A stretch of DNA of 64,000 bases from assembly GCA_003251535.1 (NCBI GenBank), contig QKFD01000070.1, positions 1 to 64,000 of the forward strand, read 5' to 3'. Below, piece after piece: positions 11,714 through 20,847 of this stretch (position 1 is the first letter of the stretch; every line of letters starts with the position of its first letter). The DNA is from Chromatiales bacterium. Its GTDB lineage: Bacteria > Pseudomonadota > Gammaproteobacteria > Thiohalomonadales > Thiohalomonadaceae. Below the pieces are notes generated by a model. It worked only from the letters and a program-made list of their open reading frames with translations, was not told the origin of the DNA and searched no databases. Position numbers and translations under genes: made by a program.

Positions 11714-12655
11714 ATGCTCATTGGCCGTACCTTACACACACTTCTGTGGCTGAGTGCCGCACTGATCGCCGGTGTTGCGCAAGCGGCGGAGTCCAACCAT
11801 GGCCTGCATCTACAAAAGGTGGCCGAACAGGTCTATGCGGTGGTGGGCCCTTACGGCAATCGCAGCCCGGAAAACCTCGGCAACAATGCCACCTTTGGCT
11901 TTGTGGTCACCCCCTCCGGGGTAGTGCTGATCGACTCCGGTGGCAGCTACCAAGGTGCAGCGGTGATAGATCAGCTGATTCGGCAGGTGACGGAGCAGCC
12001 GGTGAAGGTGGTGATCAACAGCGGCGGGCAGGATCACCGCTGGCTCGGTAACGGCTACTTCAAGGCGCATGGCGCCCGGATCATCGCCAGCGCAGCGGCC
12101 GTTGCCGATCAACAGGCCCGTCAGCAGGACCAGCTCATCGTGCTAGGTAATCTGGTGGGGGCCGCGGGGATGGCAGGGACCGAGCCGCTCCATGCCGATG
12201 AGACCTTTGACGAGCAGCAGCACTTCACCCTCGGTGGGGTCGCCTTCGAGCTGCGCAAGGTGGGGCCGGCCCACACCCCCGGCGACAGCCTGGTGTGGCT
12301 ACCGGAGCAGCGCATCGCCTTCAGTGGTGATGTGGTCTACATCGGGCGCCTGTTGGGGGTGATGGATCACTCCAATAGCCGCCACTGGCTGGAGGCGTTC
12401 GATACCCTGGCAGCACTGGAGCCGGTGACGATTATCCCGGGACACGGCGCCCCGGCCGACCTCGCCAGCGCCCGCGCCGATACCCAAGACTACCTACTGT
12501 TCCTGCGGGAGACGGTAGGGAAGTTCATGGCGGACGGTGGCAGCATCACCGATATCGGCACCCTGGACCAGGCACGCTTCTCCCGCCTGGTGGACTACGA
12601 CACCCTCAAAGGGCGCAACGCCCAGCAGGTGTTTCAGGAGATGGAGTGGGAGTGA
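11714..12655 (+). CDS. Secreted MBL-fold metallo-hydrolase-like protein
   Basis: A 313-residue protein with a signal peptide (cut near AGVAQAAES) and a metallo-beta-lactamase fold. It resembles the SoxH / quinoprotein-relay group. Recognisable parts are GVVLIDSGGSYQGA, HTPGDSLVWLPEQRIAFSGDVVY and PGHG. The metal motif that is usually HXHXDH reads NSGGQDHRW, so the first two histidines are missing while the Asp-His pair, the later His, the Asp and the final His remain. Activity may differ from classic two-zinc hydrolases. It is divergent from urtA; the substrate is unknown. Confidence 0.8.
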   Translation: MLIGRTLHTLLWLSAALIAGVAQAAESNHGLHLQKVAEQVYAVVGPYGNRSPENLGNNATFGFVVTPSGVVLIDSGGSYQGAAVIDQLIRQVTEQPVKVVINSGGQDHRWLGNGYFKAHGARIIASAAAVADQQARQQDQLIVLGNLVGAAGMAGTEPLHADETFDEQQHFTLGGVAFELRKVGPAHTPGDSLVWLPEQRIAFSGDVVYIGRLLGVMDHSNSRHWLEAFDTLAALEPVTIIPGHGAPADLASARADTQDYLLFLRETVGKFMADGGSITDIGTLDQARFSRLVDYDTLKGRNAQQVFQEMEWE

Positions 12656-12697
12656 AGGTGAGCGACCGCCCTTAGCTCGGCAGCGGGAGGGGACGAC

Positions 12698-12729
12698 GGC
12701 GGGGCGGCGCAGGCTAGTCCCGCCCCGCC
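12698..12729. terminator. Stem-loop between convergent genes
   Basis: A perfect 10-bp GC stem, GGCGGGGCGG with CCGCCCCGCC, with a 12-base loop. It lies between the MBL-fold gene and phoU, which converge here. No U-tract follows on either strand, so termination is inferred from position and stability. Confidence 0.45.
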
Positions 12730-12738
12730 CCTGGGGCT

Positions 12739-13494
12739 TCAGCCTGCGTCCCCATCCTCTTCTGCATCATGCCGCACCGTGGGCACGCCCCGCTCCCGTT
12801 CGCCATTGTGCAGGTGACGCACGTCGCGCCCCTCCACCAGGAAGTAGACATACTCCGCCACGTTGCGGGCGTGGTCCCCCACCCGCTCCAGCGCCTTGCA
12901 GACCAGCACCAGATTGACGGCATGGCCGAAGTTGGAGTGGTCCTCCATCACGAAGGTGGTCAAGCGACGGAAGGCCGATTGGAACTCCAGGCCCATCTCA
13001 TCGCGCTCCCGGATCAGCGCCGTGGCCTGCGCGCTATTCATGGTGTCGAGGGCATGGAGCGCCCGCTGCATCATATCCAGCGCCATGCGCCCCATCACCA
13101 GGACATCCCGCAGTAGCTGATTCCCGGGGCTACTGCGGCTACCGTCGGCCAGGGTGTGGGTAATGCCGGCGATGCGGGCCGCCTCGTCGGCCACCCGCTC
13201 CAGATCGGTGACGATCTTGGAGATGGCGATAATGGTCCGCAGGTCCTGTGCCACCGGTGCCCGCCGGGCGATCAACCCCACCACCTCCTCGTCGATGGAG
13301 ACCTCCATGTGATCCACGGTGCGATCCTGATCGAGGATCGCCATCGCCTTGCCGCCATCGAGCTGTTGGAGCGCGTTGAGGGCATCCCTCACCTGATTAC
13401 AGGTGAGCATCCCCATCTCTAGGGCGCGCAGGTGGAGATGATTCAACTCACCATCGAACCGCTTCACGGTGTGACCTTCGGTGGGATGCGCCAT
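12739..13494 (-). CDS. phoU: Phosphate signalling protein PhoU
   Basis: PhoU links Pst transporter activity to the PhoR/PhoB system and represses the Pho response when phosphate is ample. The 251 residues form the expected tandem three-helix PhoU repeats. Metal-cluster motifs of the E/DXXXD type are visible (IVTDLERVADEAARI near 90 and ALERVGDHARNVAEY near 195). It is the last gene of pstSCAB-phoU, 11 bases after pstB, the order seen in E. coli. Confidence 0.95.
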   Translation of the reverse strand: MAHPTEGHTVKRFDGELNHLHLRALEMGMLTCNQVRDALNALQQLDGGKAMAILDQDRTVDHMEVSIDEEVVGLIARRAPVAQDLRTIIAISKIVTDLERVADEAARIAGITHTLADGSRSSPGNQLLRDVLVMGRMALDMMQRALHALDTMNSAQATALIRERDEMGLEFQSAFRRLTTFVMEDHSNFGHAVNLVLVCKALERVGDHARNVAEYVYFLVEGRDVRHLHNGERERGVPTVRHDAEEDGDAG

Positions 13495-13505
13495 GGTCTA
13501 CTCGC

Positions 13506-14417
13506 TTAGCCGAAGCGGCCGGTGATGTAATCCTCGGTCAGCTCATGCTGCGGCGAGGTGAAGATATCTCGGGTGCTCCCCACCTCAATCAGGTGACCGA
13601 GATGGAAGTAGGCGGTGCGCTGGGAGACACGGGCCGCCTGCTGCATGGAGTGGGTGACGATCACGATGGAGAAGTTCTGCGATAGCTCGTCGATCAACTC
13701 CTCAATCTTGGCGGTGGCGATGGGGTCGAGCGCGGAACAGGGCTCATCCATCAGGATGACATCGGGGCTGACGGCGATGGTGCGAGCGATACAGAGGCGC
13801 TGCTGCTGGCCACCGGAGAGACCGGTGCCCGGCTGATCCAGTCGGTCCTTCACCTCTTCCCACAGGCCGGCCCGGCGCAGGCTGGCCTCCACCAACTCAT
13901 CCAACTCATTGCGGTGGTTGACCAGGCCATGGATCCGCGGCCCGAAGGCGACGTTCTCATAGATGGATTTGGGAAATGGATTGGGCTTCTGGAACACCAT
14001 GCCCACCTGCGCCCGCAGCGGCACCACGTCCACCTTGCGGTCGTAGATGTCGGAACCATCCAGGGAGATCTGGCCCGCCACCCGACAACCGGAGACGGTA
14101 TCGTTCATGCGGTTCAGACAGCGCAAAAAGGTGGATTTACCACAGCCGGAGGGGCCGATAAAGGCAACCACCTCTTTGGCGCCGATATCGATGGAGACCC
14201 CTTTGAGGGCGTGTTTCTCGCCGTAAAAGACGTTGACATCGCGGGCTTCCATGCGCGGATTGGGAACGGTGATAGTCCCCACGGTATTGCGCACATCCCG
14301 CCCCACACTGGCGCGACGCGGCATCGTATCGGTGGTGGGGGTGACGGGGGTGGCGACACCAATGGGGGTCTCCGTCAGTTCCGGCTCCATGCAGAGCACC
14401 TCTCGATTTGCGTTCAT
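13506..14417 (-). CDS. pstB: Phosphate ABC transporter ATPase PstB
   Basis: The ATPase of the high-affinity phosphate importer. The ATG at 14417 is preceded by GGAG and gives 303 residues; the first about 55 are a Pro/Thr-rich extension not needed for the ABC core. The core starts at [20 protein letters not shown]. Walker A is GPSGCGKST, the signature is [15 protein letters not shown], and Walker B is [15 protein letters not shown]. The stop is near the phoU start. Confidence 0.95.
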   Translation of the reverse strand: MNANREVLCMEPELTETPIGVATPVTPTTDTMPRRASVGRDVRNTVGTITVPNPRMEARDVNVFYGEKHALKGVSIDIGAKEVVAFIGPSGCGKSTFLRCLNRMNDTVSGCRVAGQISLDGSDIYDRKVDVVPLRAQVGMVFQKPNPFPKSIYENVAFGPRIHGLVNHRNELDELVEASLRRAGLWEEVKDRLDQPGTGLSGGQQQRLCIARTIAVSPDVILMDEPCSALDPIATAKIEELIDELSQNFSIVIVTHSMQQAARVSQRTAYFHLGHLIEVGSTRDIFTSPQHELTEDYITGRFG

Positions 14418-14430
14418 GATCGGCTCCTGA

Positions 14431-15735
14431 TTACCAGCGGCGCTCAAAGCGTTTGCGTAGCAGCACCGCGGTGAAATTCATGGCGATGAGAAAGGCGAGT
14501 AGCACCATGATGGCGGCAGAGGTGCGCTCGACGAAGGCCCGCTCAGGGCTATCGGCCCAGAGGTAGATCTGCACTGGCAGGACCGTGGCGGGATCGAACA
14601 TGCTTTGGGGGATATCGACGATGAAGGCCACCATGCCAATCATCAACAGCGGGGCCGTCTCCCCTAACGCCTGCGCCATACCGATGATGGTGCCGGTCAA
14701 CATACCCGGCATGGCCAGTGGCAAGACGTGGTAGAAGATGGTCTGCACCTTGGAGGCCCCCACCCCCAGCGCCGCTTCGCGGATGGAGGGGGGCACCGAC
14801 TTCAAGGCGGCGCGACTGGCAATAATGATGGTGGGGAGCGTCATCAACGTCAGCACCAAGCCACCCACCAGGGGGGCGGAGCGGGGTAGACCAAAGAAGT
14901 TGATGAAGACCGCCAACCCGAGCAGACCAAAGACGATGGAGGGGACCGCCGCCAGGTTATTGATGTTGACCTCGATGAGATCGGTCCACTTGTTGGTGGG
15001 GGCAAACTCCTCCAGATAGACCGCCGCCGCCACCCCGATGGGGAAGGAGAGGGAGAGGGTCACCAGCAGCACATAGAACGACCCGCTGATGGCACCCCAG
15101 ATCCCCGCCAGCTCCGGCTCCCGCGAATCACCAGCCGTGAAGAAGGTGGTGTTGAAACGCTGCACCAGCCGCTCCTCGCCGGTCAGCTGATCGAGCCAGC
15201 CGATCTGGTTGTCTTTGACCCGTCGCTCCGACTCCGGCGCATTGCGGTCAAAGTGGCCCTTCATCAGCATGTCCACATCATCCCCTGCCGGCAGCCACAC
15301 CTCCACCTGGCGACCCAGCAGCGAGGGGTCACTGAGCAGCATACCCCGCAACTCAAACGAGGCGCCGCCGCTCACCAGGTCGCTGAGCTGACGCCGCTCC
15401 CGCCGCTGGGTCACCTTGGGGAAGAGTTCAGCCAGTGAATGCTTCACCAGCGCATCATAATCGGCGGTGGAGAGCGCCTTCTGATCAGGTGCGTTGGCGG
15501 GGATCCCCAACAGGGCGGGGTCAAACGTAATGGGTAACCGCACCTCGGTCTGGAAGAAGGCGGTGTAGCCCTGACTAATGATGGAGAGGAATAGGGTCGC
15601 CACAAAGGCGAGACCCAGGATGATGCCGCTGAGGCCATAGGCGCGAAAGCGCTTCTCGGCCGCACGACGACGGGCAAGCCCGGCACGCACCTTATCAATG
15701 GCGGGCGCCGGGTTGGGGGTGGGCGAGTTATTCAT
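14431..15735 (-). CDS. pstA: Phosphate ABC transporter permease PstA (long form)
   Basis: Inner-membrane permease, 434 residues from the ATG at 15735, which overlaps the pstC 3' end by eight bases. E. coli PstA is about 296 residues. The extra length is a soluble, probably periplasmic segment (about residues 65-205) between the first membrane helix and the permease core. The core includes [32 protein letters not shown] and the [14 protein letters not shown] coupling region. Confidence 0.93.
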   Translation of the reverse strand: MNNSPTPNPAPAIDKVRAGLARRRAAEKRFRAYGLSGIILGLAFVATLFLSIISQGYTAFFQTEVRLPITFDPALLGIPANAPDQKALSTADYDALVKHSLAELFPKVTQRRERRQLSDLVSGGASFELRGMLLSDPSLLGRQVEVWLPAGDDVDMLMKGHFDRNAPESERRVKDNQIGWLDQLTGEERLVQRFNTTFFTAGDSREPELAGIWGAISGSFYVLLVTLSLSFPIGVAAAVYLEEFAPTNKWTDLIEVNINNLAAVPSIVFGLLGLAVFINFFGLPRSAPLVGGLVLTLMTLPTIIIASRAALKSVPPSIREAALGVGASKVQTIFYHVLPLAMPGMLTGTIIGMAQALGETAPLLMIGMVAFIVDIPQSMFDPATVLPVQIYLWADSPERAFVERTSAAIMVLLAFLIAMNFTAVLLRKRFERRW

Positions 15736-17110
15736 ACTGCTCCCGATACTTGCGCACCACATAGAGGGCGATAACGTTGAGGACCAGGGTCACCAGGAAG
15801 AGCAGCAGACCGAGGGCGAAGGCCGCCAAGGTCTTGGGGCTATCAAACTCCTGGTCCCCCACCAGCAGGGTGACGATCTGCACCGTCACCGTGGTCACCG
15901 CCTCCAGTGGATTGGCGGTCAGGTTGGCGGAGAGTCCGGCCGCCATCACCACGATCATGGTCTCGCCGATGGCGCGGGAGATCGCCAGCAGAATGCCGCC
16001 GACGATGCCCGGCAGGGCGGCGGGGATCACCACCCGGCGAATGGTCTCAGACTGGGTGGCACCCAGTGCCAAGGCACCATCACGCAGCGACTGGGGGACG
16101 GCATTAATCACATCGTCCGAGAGCGAGGAGACGAAGGGGATGATCATGATGCCCATCACCACACCGGCGGCCAGGGCGCTCTCCGAGGCCACGTGGAACC
16201 CCAACGCCGAACCCCAATCGCGCATCAGCGGTGCCACCGTCAAGGCGGCAAAGAAGCCGTACACCACCGTTGGGATACCCGCCAGGATCTCCAGCACCGG
16301 TTTGGCCCAGGCCCGCAACAAGGGACCGGCATACTCGGAGAGGTAGATGGCGGCCAACAGACCGACAGGGACCGCCACCAGCATGGCGATGAAGGAGATA
16401 AGCAGGGTACCGGCAAACAGCGGTACCGCGCCGAAGGCGCCAGAGGAGCCCACCTGATCGGCGCGGATGGCCATCTGCGGGCTCCAGGAGAGCCCGAACA
16501 GGAAGTCGGTCAACGGCACCGCCTGGAAGAAGCGGATCGACTCGAAGAGTACCGATAGGACAATGCCGATGGTGGTAAAGATGGCCAAGGTGGAGCAGCC
16601 CACCAACACCAACACCACCATCCGTTCGACGGCATTGCGGGCCCGCAGGTCGGTATGGATGCGGCGCCAGGCAAACGCCCCACCGGCGGCGGCCAGGGCC
16701 AACACCACCACAGTGAGGGCGGCGAGAGAGAGGGTACGCATCTCCCGGTAGCGCTCGGCGGCGGCCAGCATCACCGGATCATCCGGACGCGACACCACAT
16801 TGCCGCTCACCATGTTGTGGATGTCGTTGATCACCAGCGACAGGCGCGAGGCGGGCAGATTGCGCAGCTCATCCGGCAGCCCGGCGACCACCAGATGGGT
16901 GATCACACTGGAGTCCAGGGTGAGCCACAAGGCCAACACCACCAGGGCCGGCAGGCCACTCCAGAGCGAGGTGTAGAAGCCGTAGTAGGCAGGCAGCGAG
17001 TTGAGATAACGCGGTTGTCCGCCAGCGGCGCTTACCGCGCGGCGACGGCCAAAGAAATAGGCGGCGCTGGTAATCACCAGCAGCACGATCATGAGCGCGG
17101 TCGGTTGCAT
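15728..17110 (-). CDS. pstC: Phosphate ABC transporter permease PstC (long form)
   Basis: Partner permease of PstA. The ATG at 17110 gives 460 residues (MQPTALMIVLLVI); the open frame to 17152 adds a stretch without membrane character. Like PstA it is longer than the E. coli protein (319 residues), with additional N-terminal membrane helices and a loop of about 90 residues before the transport core. The core has AAIYLSEYAGPLLRAWAKP, EILAGIPTVVYGFFA and DGALALGATQSETI. Paired long PstC/PstA forms are known from other Gammaproteobacteria. Confidence 0.93.
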   Translation of the reverse strand: MQPTALMIVLLVITSAAYFFGRRRAVSAAGGQPRYLNSLPAYYGFYTSLWSGLPALVVLALWLTLDSSVITHLVVAGLPDELRNLPASRLSLVINDIHNMVSGNVVSRPDDPVMLAAAERYREMRTLSLAALTVVVLALAAAGGAFAWRRIHTDLRARNAVERMVVLVLVGCSTLAIFTTIGIVLSVLFESIRFFQAVPLTDFLFGLSWSPQMAIRADQVGSSGAFGAVPLFAGTLLISFIAMLVAVPVGLLAAIYLSEYAGPLLRAWAKPVLEILAGIPTVVYGFFAALTVAPLMRDWGSALGFHVASESALAAGVVMGIMIIPFVSSLSDDVINAVPQSLRDGALALGATQSETIRRVVIPAALPGIVGGILLAISRAIGETMIVVMAAGLSANLTANPLEAVTTVTVQIVTLLVGDQEFDSPKTLAAFALGLLLFLVTLVLNVIALYVVRKYREQYE

Positions 17111-17187
17111 GGGTCTCGGTCGCTCAAGGGAGGTGGCCGGGAGACCGGCCACCTCGGGGAACTACGGCAAGACGATGACGGGGCTAC

Positions 17188-18219
17188 TTAGAGCGCCGGC
17201 ATCGGGGTCAGGGCCTTAGCGTCGGCAGAGAACTGCTCGCGCTCAGCCTTCGGCATCGGGATGAGGCCCTTGTCGGCCAGATAGCCGGTGTCGCCCCAGG
17301 CCTTCTCGCTGGTGAACTCAGCGATGTACTCCTTGATGCCCGGGATGGTATCAACGTGGGCCTTCTTCACGTAGAAGAAGAGCGGACGGGAGACCGGGTA
17401 GGAGCCGTCAGCGATGGCCTCGAAGGTAGGGGCAATGCCGTCCACCTTGGCGCCAGCGATCTTGTCGGCGTTCTGGTCAAGGAAGCTATAGCCGAAGATA
17501 CCCACAGCCTTCGGGTTGGCCTCCAGCTTCTGCACGATCAGGTTGTCGTTCTCGCCCGCTTCGATGTAGGCGCCATCCTCACGGACGGTGAAGCACATCT
17601 CTTTGAACTTGGCCTTGTCGGACTTGATCGCCTTGCCCGCTTCGGTCGCCTCACAGGCGTGCTCCATCACCAGCTCAACGAAGGCGTCACGGGTGCCGGA
17701 GGTCGGCGGCGGACCCAGCACTTCGATCTTCACCGCCGGCAGGGAGGAGTTGACATCCTTCCAGGTGGTGTAGGGGTTGGCAACCCACTCGCCCTTCTCG
17801 TTGGGCACGTTCTTGGCCAGGGCCAGGAACAGGTCGTTACGGGTCAGGTTCAGCGCCTCGGCGGCCTTAGACTGGGCGATGGCGATGCCGTCATAGCCAA
17901 TCTTCACCTCAACGACCTCGCTGACACCGTTCTTGGCGCAGGTCTCCTGCTCAGACTTCTTGATGCGACGGGAGGCGTTGGTGATGTCCGGGTGCTCAAC
18001 GCCCACACCAGCGCAGAACAGCTTGAGGCCGCCGCCAGAGCCGGTGGACTCGATCTTGGGGGTCTTGAAGCTGGTGGTCTTACCAAACTGCTCGGCCACC
18101 ACGGTGGCGAACGGGTAGACCGTAGAGGAGCCCACGATGCTGATGTAGTCGCGGGATTCCGCGGAAGCGAGGGGGGCGGCCAGCACCAAGCAAGCGGCGA
18201 CGAGGGACTTCTTGAACAT
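17188..18219 (-). CDS. pstS: Phosphate-binding periplasmic protein PstS
   Basis: High-affinity phosphate-binding protein, 343 residues from the ATG at 18219, preceded by GGGAGGAAAC. The signal peptide MFKKSLVAACLVLAAPLASA is cut before ESRDY. Phosphate-loop elements include IVGSSTVYPFA at the N-terminus, ESTGSGGGLKLF, and GPPPTSGTRDAFVE in the second lobe. An open frame continues upstream to 18465 but crosses the Pho box region and is not coding. First gene of the pst operon. Confidence 0.96.
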   Translation of the reverse strand: MFKKSLVAACLVLAAPLASAESRDYISIVGSSTVYPFATVVAEQFGKTTSFKTPKIESTGSGGGLKLFCAGVGVEHPDITNASRRIKKSEQETCAKNGVSEVVEVKIGYDGIAIAQSKAAEALNLTRNDLFLALAKNVPNEKGEWVANPYTTWKDVNSSLPAVKIEVLGPPPTSGTRDAFVELVMEHACEATEAGKAIKSDKAKFKEMCFTVREDGAYIEAGENDNLIVQKLEANPKAVGIFGYSFLDQNADKIAGAKVDGIAPTFEAIADGSYPVSRPLFFYVKKAHVDTIPGIKEYIAEFTSEKAWGDTGYLADKGLIPMPKAEREQFSADAKALTPMPAL

Positions 18220-18355
18220 GTTTCCTCCCGAGAGGTTGGTTTTTGCAGAAAAAACCGGCAGGTCAACCAGACGGGTGGCGGAGTGGACAGGCTGCCCCCC
18301 CTCGCCAGAGCCGTTGAAACGCTGGGACCATGGGCCTCGAAGGATGCAGCGCAGA

Positions 18356-18395
18356 GGTGACAATAAGATTACAAGCGGACGGAGGATTGTTGACA
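18356..18395 (-). promoter_or_regulatory. Pho box upstream of pstS
   Basis: On the minus strand the 7-mers TGTCAAC, TGTAATC and TGTCACC begin at 18395, 18373 and 18362. Their spacing is 22 and 11 bases, the 11-bp phase of PhoB repeats. The last two form a TTGTAAT-CTTA-TTGTCAC box. It lies about 140 bases before pstS. No strong -10 is evident. Confidence 0.65.
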
Positions 18396-18401
18396 TGACC
18401 C

Positions 18402-18420
18402 GCTTTTTCCCCGAAAAAGC
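18402..18420. repeat. AT-stem hairpin in the pstS/radical SAM divergent region
   Basis: Perfect 8-bp arms GCTTTTTC and GAAAAAGC with a 3-base loop, next to the Pho box. Its role is unknown; it could be an operator or an end for antisense transcription. Confidence 0.4.
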
Positions 18421-18576
18421 GTGCCAAATCAATTTGCTATATTCGTAACCTTTTTTCCACTCCATAGGCGCAGCACCCTGGAGGGGTCATCGAAGCGGTC
18501 ACATTACTCACTCAATCTTGACAGAGATTCACCCGCCAAGGCCCCGCCAAGCACGGCTGTAACATACAATTCGCCT

Positions 18577-20052
18577 GTGCCCACCATCCTCCTCACCACC
18601 TTTAACGCCCGCTATATCCACCCTGCCCTCGGCCTGCGCTCACTCTACGCCAATCTTGGCGAGCTGCGCGCCGAGGCGGCGCTGGTGGAGTTCACCCTTG
18701 CCCTGCCGATCGCCACAGCGGCCGAGCGGCTACTGGCCCAGGCCCCCCGGATCATCGGCATCGGTGTCTATATCTGGAATGTGCGCGAGAGCGCGGCGCT
18801 GGTGGCGGAGCTGCGCCAGCGCGCGCCGGAGGTGAGCCTCGTACTGGGGGGACCGGAGGTGAGCTTCGAGCAGGGGGAGCAACCCATCTGCCAAGCGGCC
18901 GACTATGTGATCGCCGGCCAGGCCGAATACGCCTTTGCCCAGCTCTGCCGCCAGCTGCTGGCCGGTGAGCGGCCCACGGAGCGCTTCATCACTGCGCCGC
19001 CGCCGCCCCTCGCCGACCTCGCCCTCCCCTATGACGACTATAGCGACCAAGACCTGGCAGAGCGCCTCACCTACGTCGAGGCCTCCCGCGGCTGTCCGTT
19101 CAAGTGCGACTTCTGCCTCTCTGCGCTCGACCGCAGCAGCACACCGTTTGATCTAGATCGCTTTCTAACGGCCATGGAGCGGCTACTGGCGCGCGGTGCC
19201 CGCCGCTTCAAGTTTGTTGACCGCACCTTCAACCTCGCCCCCGCCACCGCCCGCCGCATCCTGGAGTTCTTTTTAGATCGACGGGTGCCCGGGCTCTTCC
19301 TCCATTTTGAGGTGGTGCCGGACCGCCTGCCCAGCGCACTACGGGAGCCGCTGGCCCGCTTCCCACCCGGCAGCCTGCAACTGGAGGTGGGGATCCAGAG
19401 CTTCAACCCCCAAGTGCAGCAGCACATCCGGCGCCGACAGGACGACAGCGCCACACAGGCCAATCTGCGCTGGCTACGCCGCCACACCCACGCCCATCTC
19501 CATACCGATCTGATCATCGGCCTGCCAGGGGAGGACCTCGCCTCCTTCGCGGCCGGCTTCGATCGCCTGTGGCAGCTCGATCCGCAGGAGATCCAGGTGG
19601 GCATCCTCAAACGGCTGCGCGGCGCCCCTATCGCCCGCCACTGCCAACCGTTTGAGCTGAGCTTCGACCCGGAGCCCCCCTACCCCATCCGCAGCAGCGC
19701 CCAGATCGACGCCGCCACCATGACCCGCCTCGCCCACTTCGCTCGCTATTGGGAGCTAGTGGCCAACAGTGGACGCTTCCCCCGCACCCTGCGGCGACTC
19801 CTGGGTGACACCCCCTGCGCCCACTTCCTCGCCTTCAGTGATTGGCTATACGCCCACACCGCCCGCACCCACCGCCTCTCCCCCCACCAACTGGCCGAGG
19901 GGCTGTGGGACTACCTCAGCGCCCAAGGCCAGCCAGCCGAGGCAGTGGCGGCCGACCTGCTGGCCGACCATGCCACCATCGCCGATCGCCACCTCTCACC
20001 CCGCCTTAAGGCGTTACGCCGCGAGGGTGGCGCTGCCAGCGCTGGTGTATAG
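18577..20052 (+). CDS. B12-binding-domain radical SAM protein (DUF4080 type)
   Basis: A 491-residue protein starting at the GTG at 18577 (VPTILLTTFNARYIHPALG); upstream residues in the same frame look non-coding. Residues about 1-130 are a cobalamin-binding-like Rossmann domain. A radical SAM domain follows with CPFKCDFC (CX3CX2C) near residue 171, and the C-terminal about 180 residues match the DUF4080 type. Such proteins are widespread but uncharacterised. It is divergent from pstS and 24 bases before a TauE-type gene; neither neighbour reveals the substrate. Confidence 0.85.
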   Translation: MPTILLTTFNARYIHPALGLRSLYANLGELRAEAALVEFTLALPIATAAERLLAQAPRIIGIGVYIWNVRESAALVAELRQRAPEVSLVLGGPEVSFEQGEQPICQAADYVIAGQAEYAFAQLCRQLLAGERPTERFITAPPPPLADLALPYDDYSDQDLAERLTYVEASRGCPFKCDFCLSALDRSSTPFDLDRFLTAMERLLARGARRFKFVDRTFNLAPATARRILEFFLDRRVPGLFLHFEVVPDRLPSALREPLARFPPGSLQLEVGIQSFNPQVQQHIRRRQDDSATQANLRWLRRHTHAHLHTDLIIGLPGEDLASFAAGFDRLWQLDPQEIQVGILKRLRGAPIARHCQPFELSFDPEPPYPIRSSAQIDAATMTRLAHFARYWELVANSGRFPRTLRRLLGDTPCAHFLAFSDWLYAHTARTHRLSPHQLAEGLWDYLSAQGQPAEAVAADLLADHATIADRHLSPRLKALRREGGAASAGV

Positions 20053-20076
20053 TAGGTCCCCCGTCGGACCCCACCT

Positions 20077-20814
20077 ATGCTGCTCCACTTCGATCTCAAC
20101 CAGACCCTACTCGTCGCCCTCATCTTTGTCTGGACCGGCTTTGTCCGCTCCGGCCTCGGCTTCGGCGGTGCCGCCCTCGGCCTGCCGCTAATGCTCTTCC
20201 TTGACCCCCAGCCACTCATCTGGCTCCCCATCATCGGCAGCCACCTCCTCTTCTTCTCCGCCCTCACCCTGCGCACCCGGCTGCACAACGTGGATTGGGT
20301 CTATCTCAAGGGCTCCGCCCGCCTTATTGTCCCAGCTGCCCTGGTGGGGGTACTCGGGCTAGTCAAGCTACCCACCTACTGGCTGCTCCTCTTCATCTAT
20401 GGAGTCAGTCTGTTCTACGCCTTCATCTGGGCCCTTGACCGAGCCATCCACAGCCACAGCGCCTGGGTTGACCGCCTGCTGCTGCTGCTCGGGGGCTACG
20501 TTGCCGGCACCTCCCTCACCGGCGCCCCACTGATGGTGGCGGTCTACATGCGCCACGTCCCCAAAGAGCGGTTACGGGATACCCTGTTTGTCCTCTGGTT
20601 CGTCCTGGTGACCCTCAAGATGGCCACCTTCGTCGCCCTGGGGGTCCCCCTCCAGCTACCCGCTGCCCTCGCCCTGCTGCCCGTTGCCGCCATCGGCCAC
20701 CTGGTTGGCCTGCGCGCCCACGCCGCCATCGTCCGCAACGACCGGCTGTTCAAACGTATCGTGGGGCTCGGGCTCATCGGGGTGAGTGGATTGGGGCTCT
20801 ATCAGCTGCTGTAG
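20077..20814 (+). CDS. TauE/SafE-family membrane transporter
   Basis: A 245-residue integral membrane protein with about seven or eight hydrophobic helices. The family signature SGLGFGGAALGLPLMLF is near residue 28, with the second inverted half from about 130 (GGYVAGTSLTGAPLMVAVY). Members export sulfite, sulfoacetate or related organosulfur anions or act as putative permeases. The substrate cannot be set from sequence. Likely co-transcribed with the upstream radical SAM gene. Confidence 0.85.
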   Translation: MLLHFDLNQTLLVALIFVWTGFVRSGLGFGGAALGLPLMLFLDPQPLIWLPIIGSHLLFFSALTLRTRLHNVDWVYLKGSARLIVPAALVGVLGLVKLPTYWLLLFIYGVSLFYAFIWALDRAIHSHSAWVDRLLLLLGGYVAGTSLTGAPLMVAVYMRHVPKERLRDTLFVLWFVLVTLKMATFVALGVPLQLPAALALLPVAAIGHLVGLRAHAAIVRNDRLFKRIVGLGLIGVSGLGLYQLL

Positions 20815-20847
20815 ACAGGGCCGCGGGGCGGCAAGGTGGGCCTCGGT

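Noticed and set aside
18577-20052. DUF4080 radical SAM gene as part of the RiPP system
   Set aside because: It is about 22 kb away on the other strand, next to unrelated genes, and belongs to a different radical SAM group.
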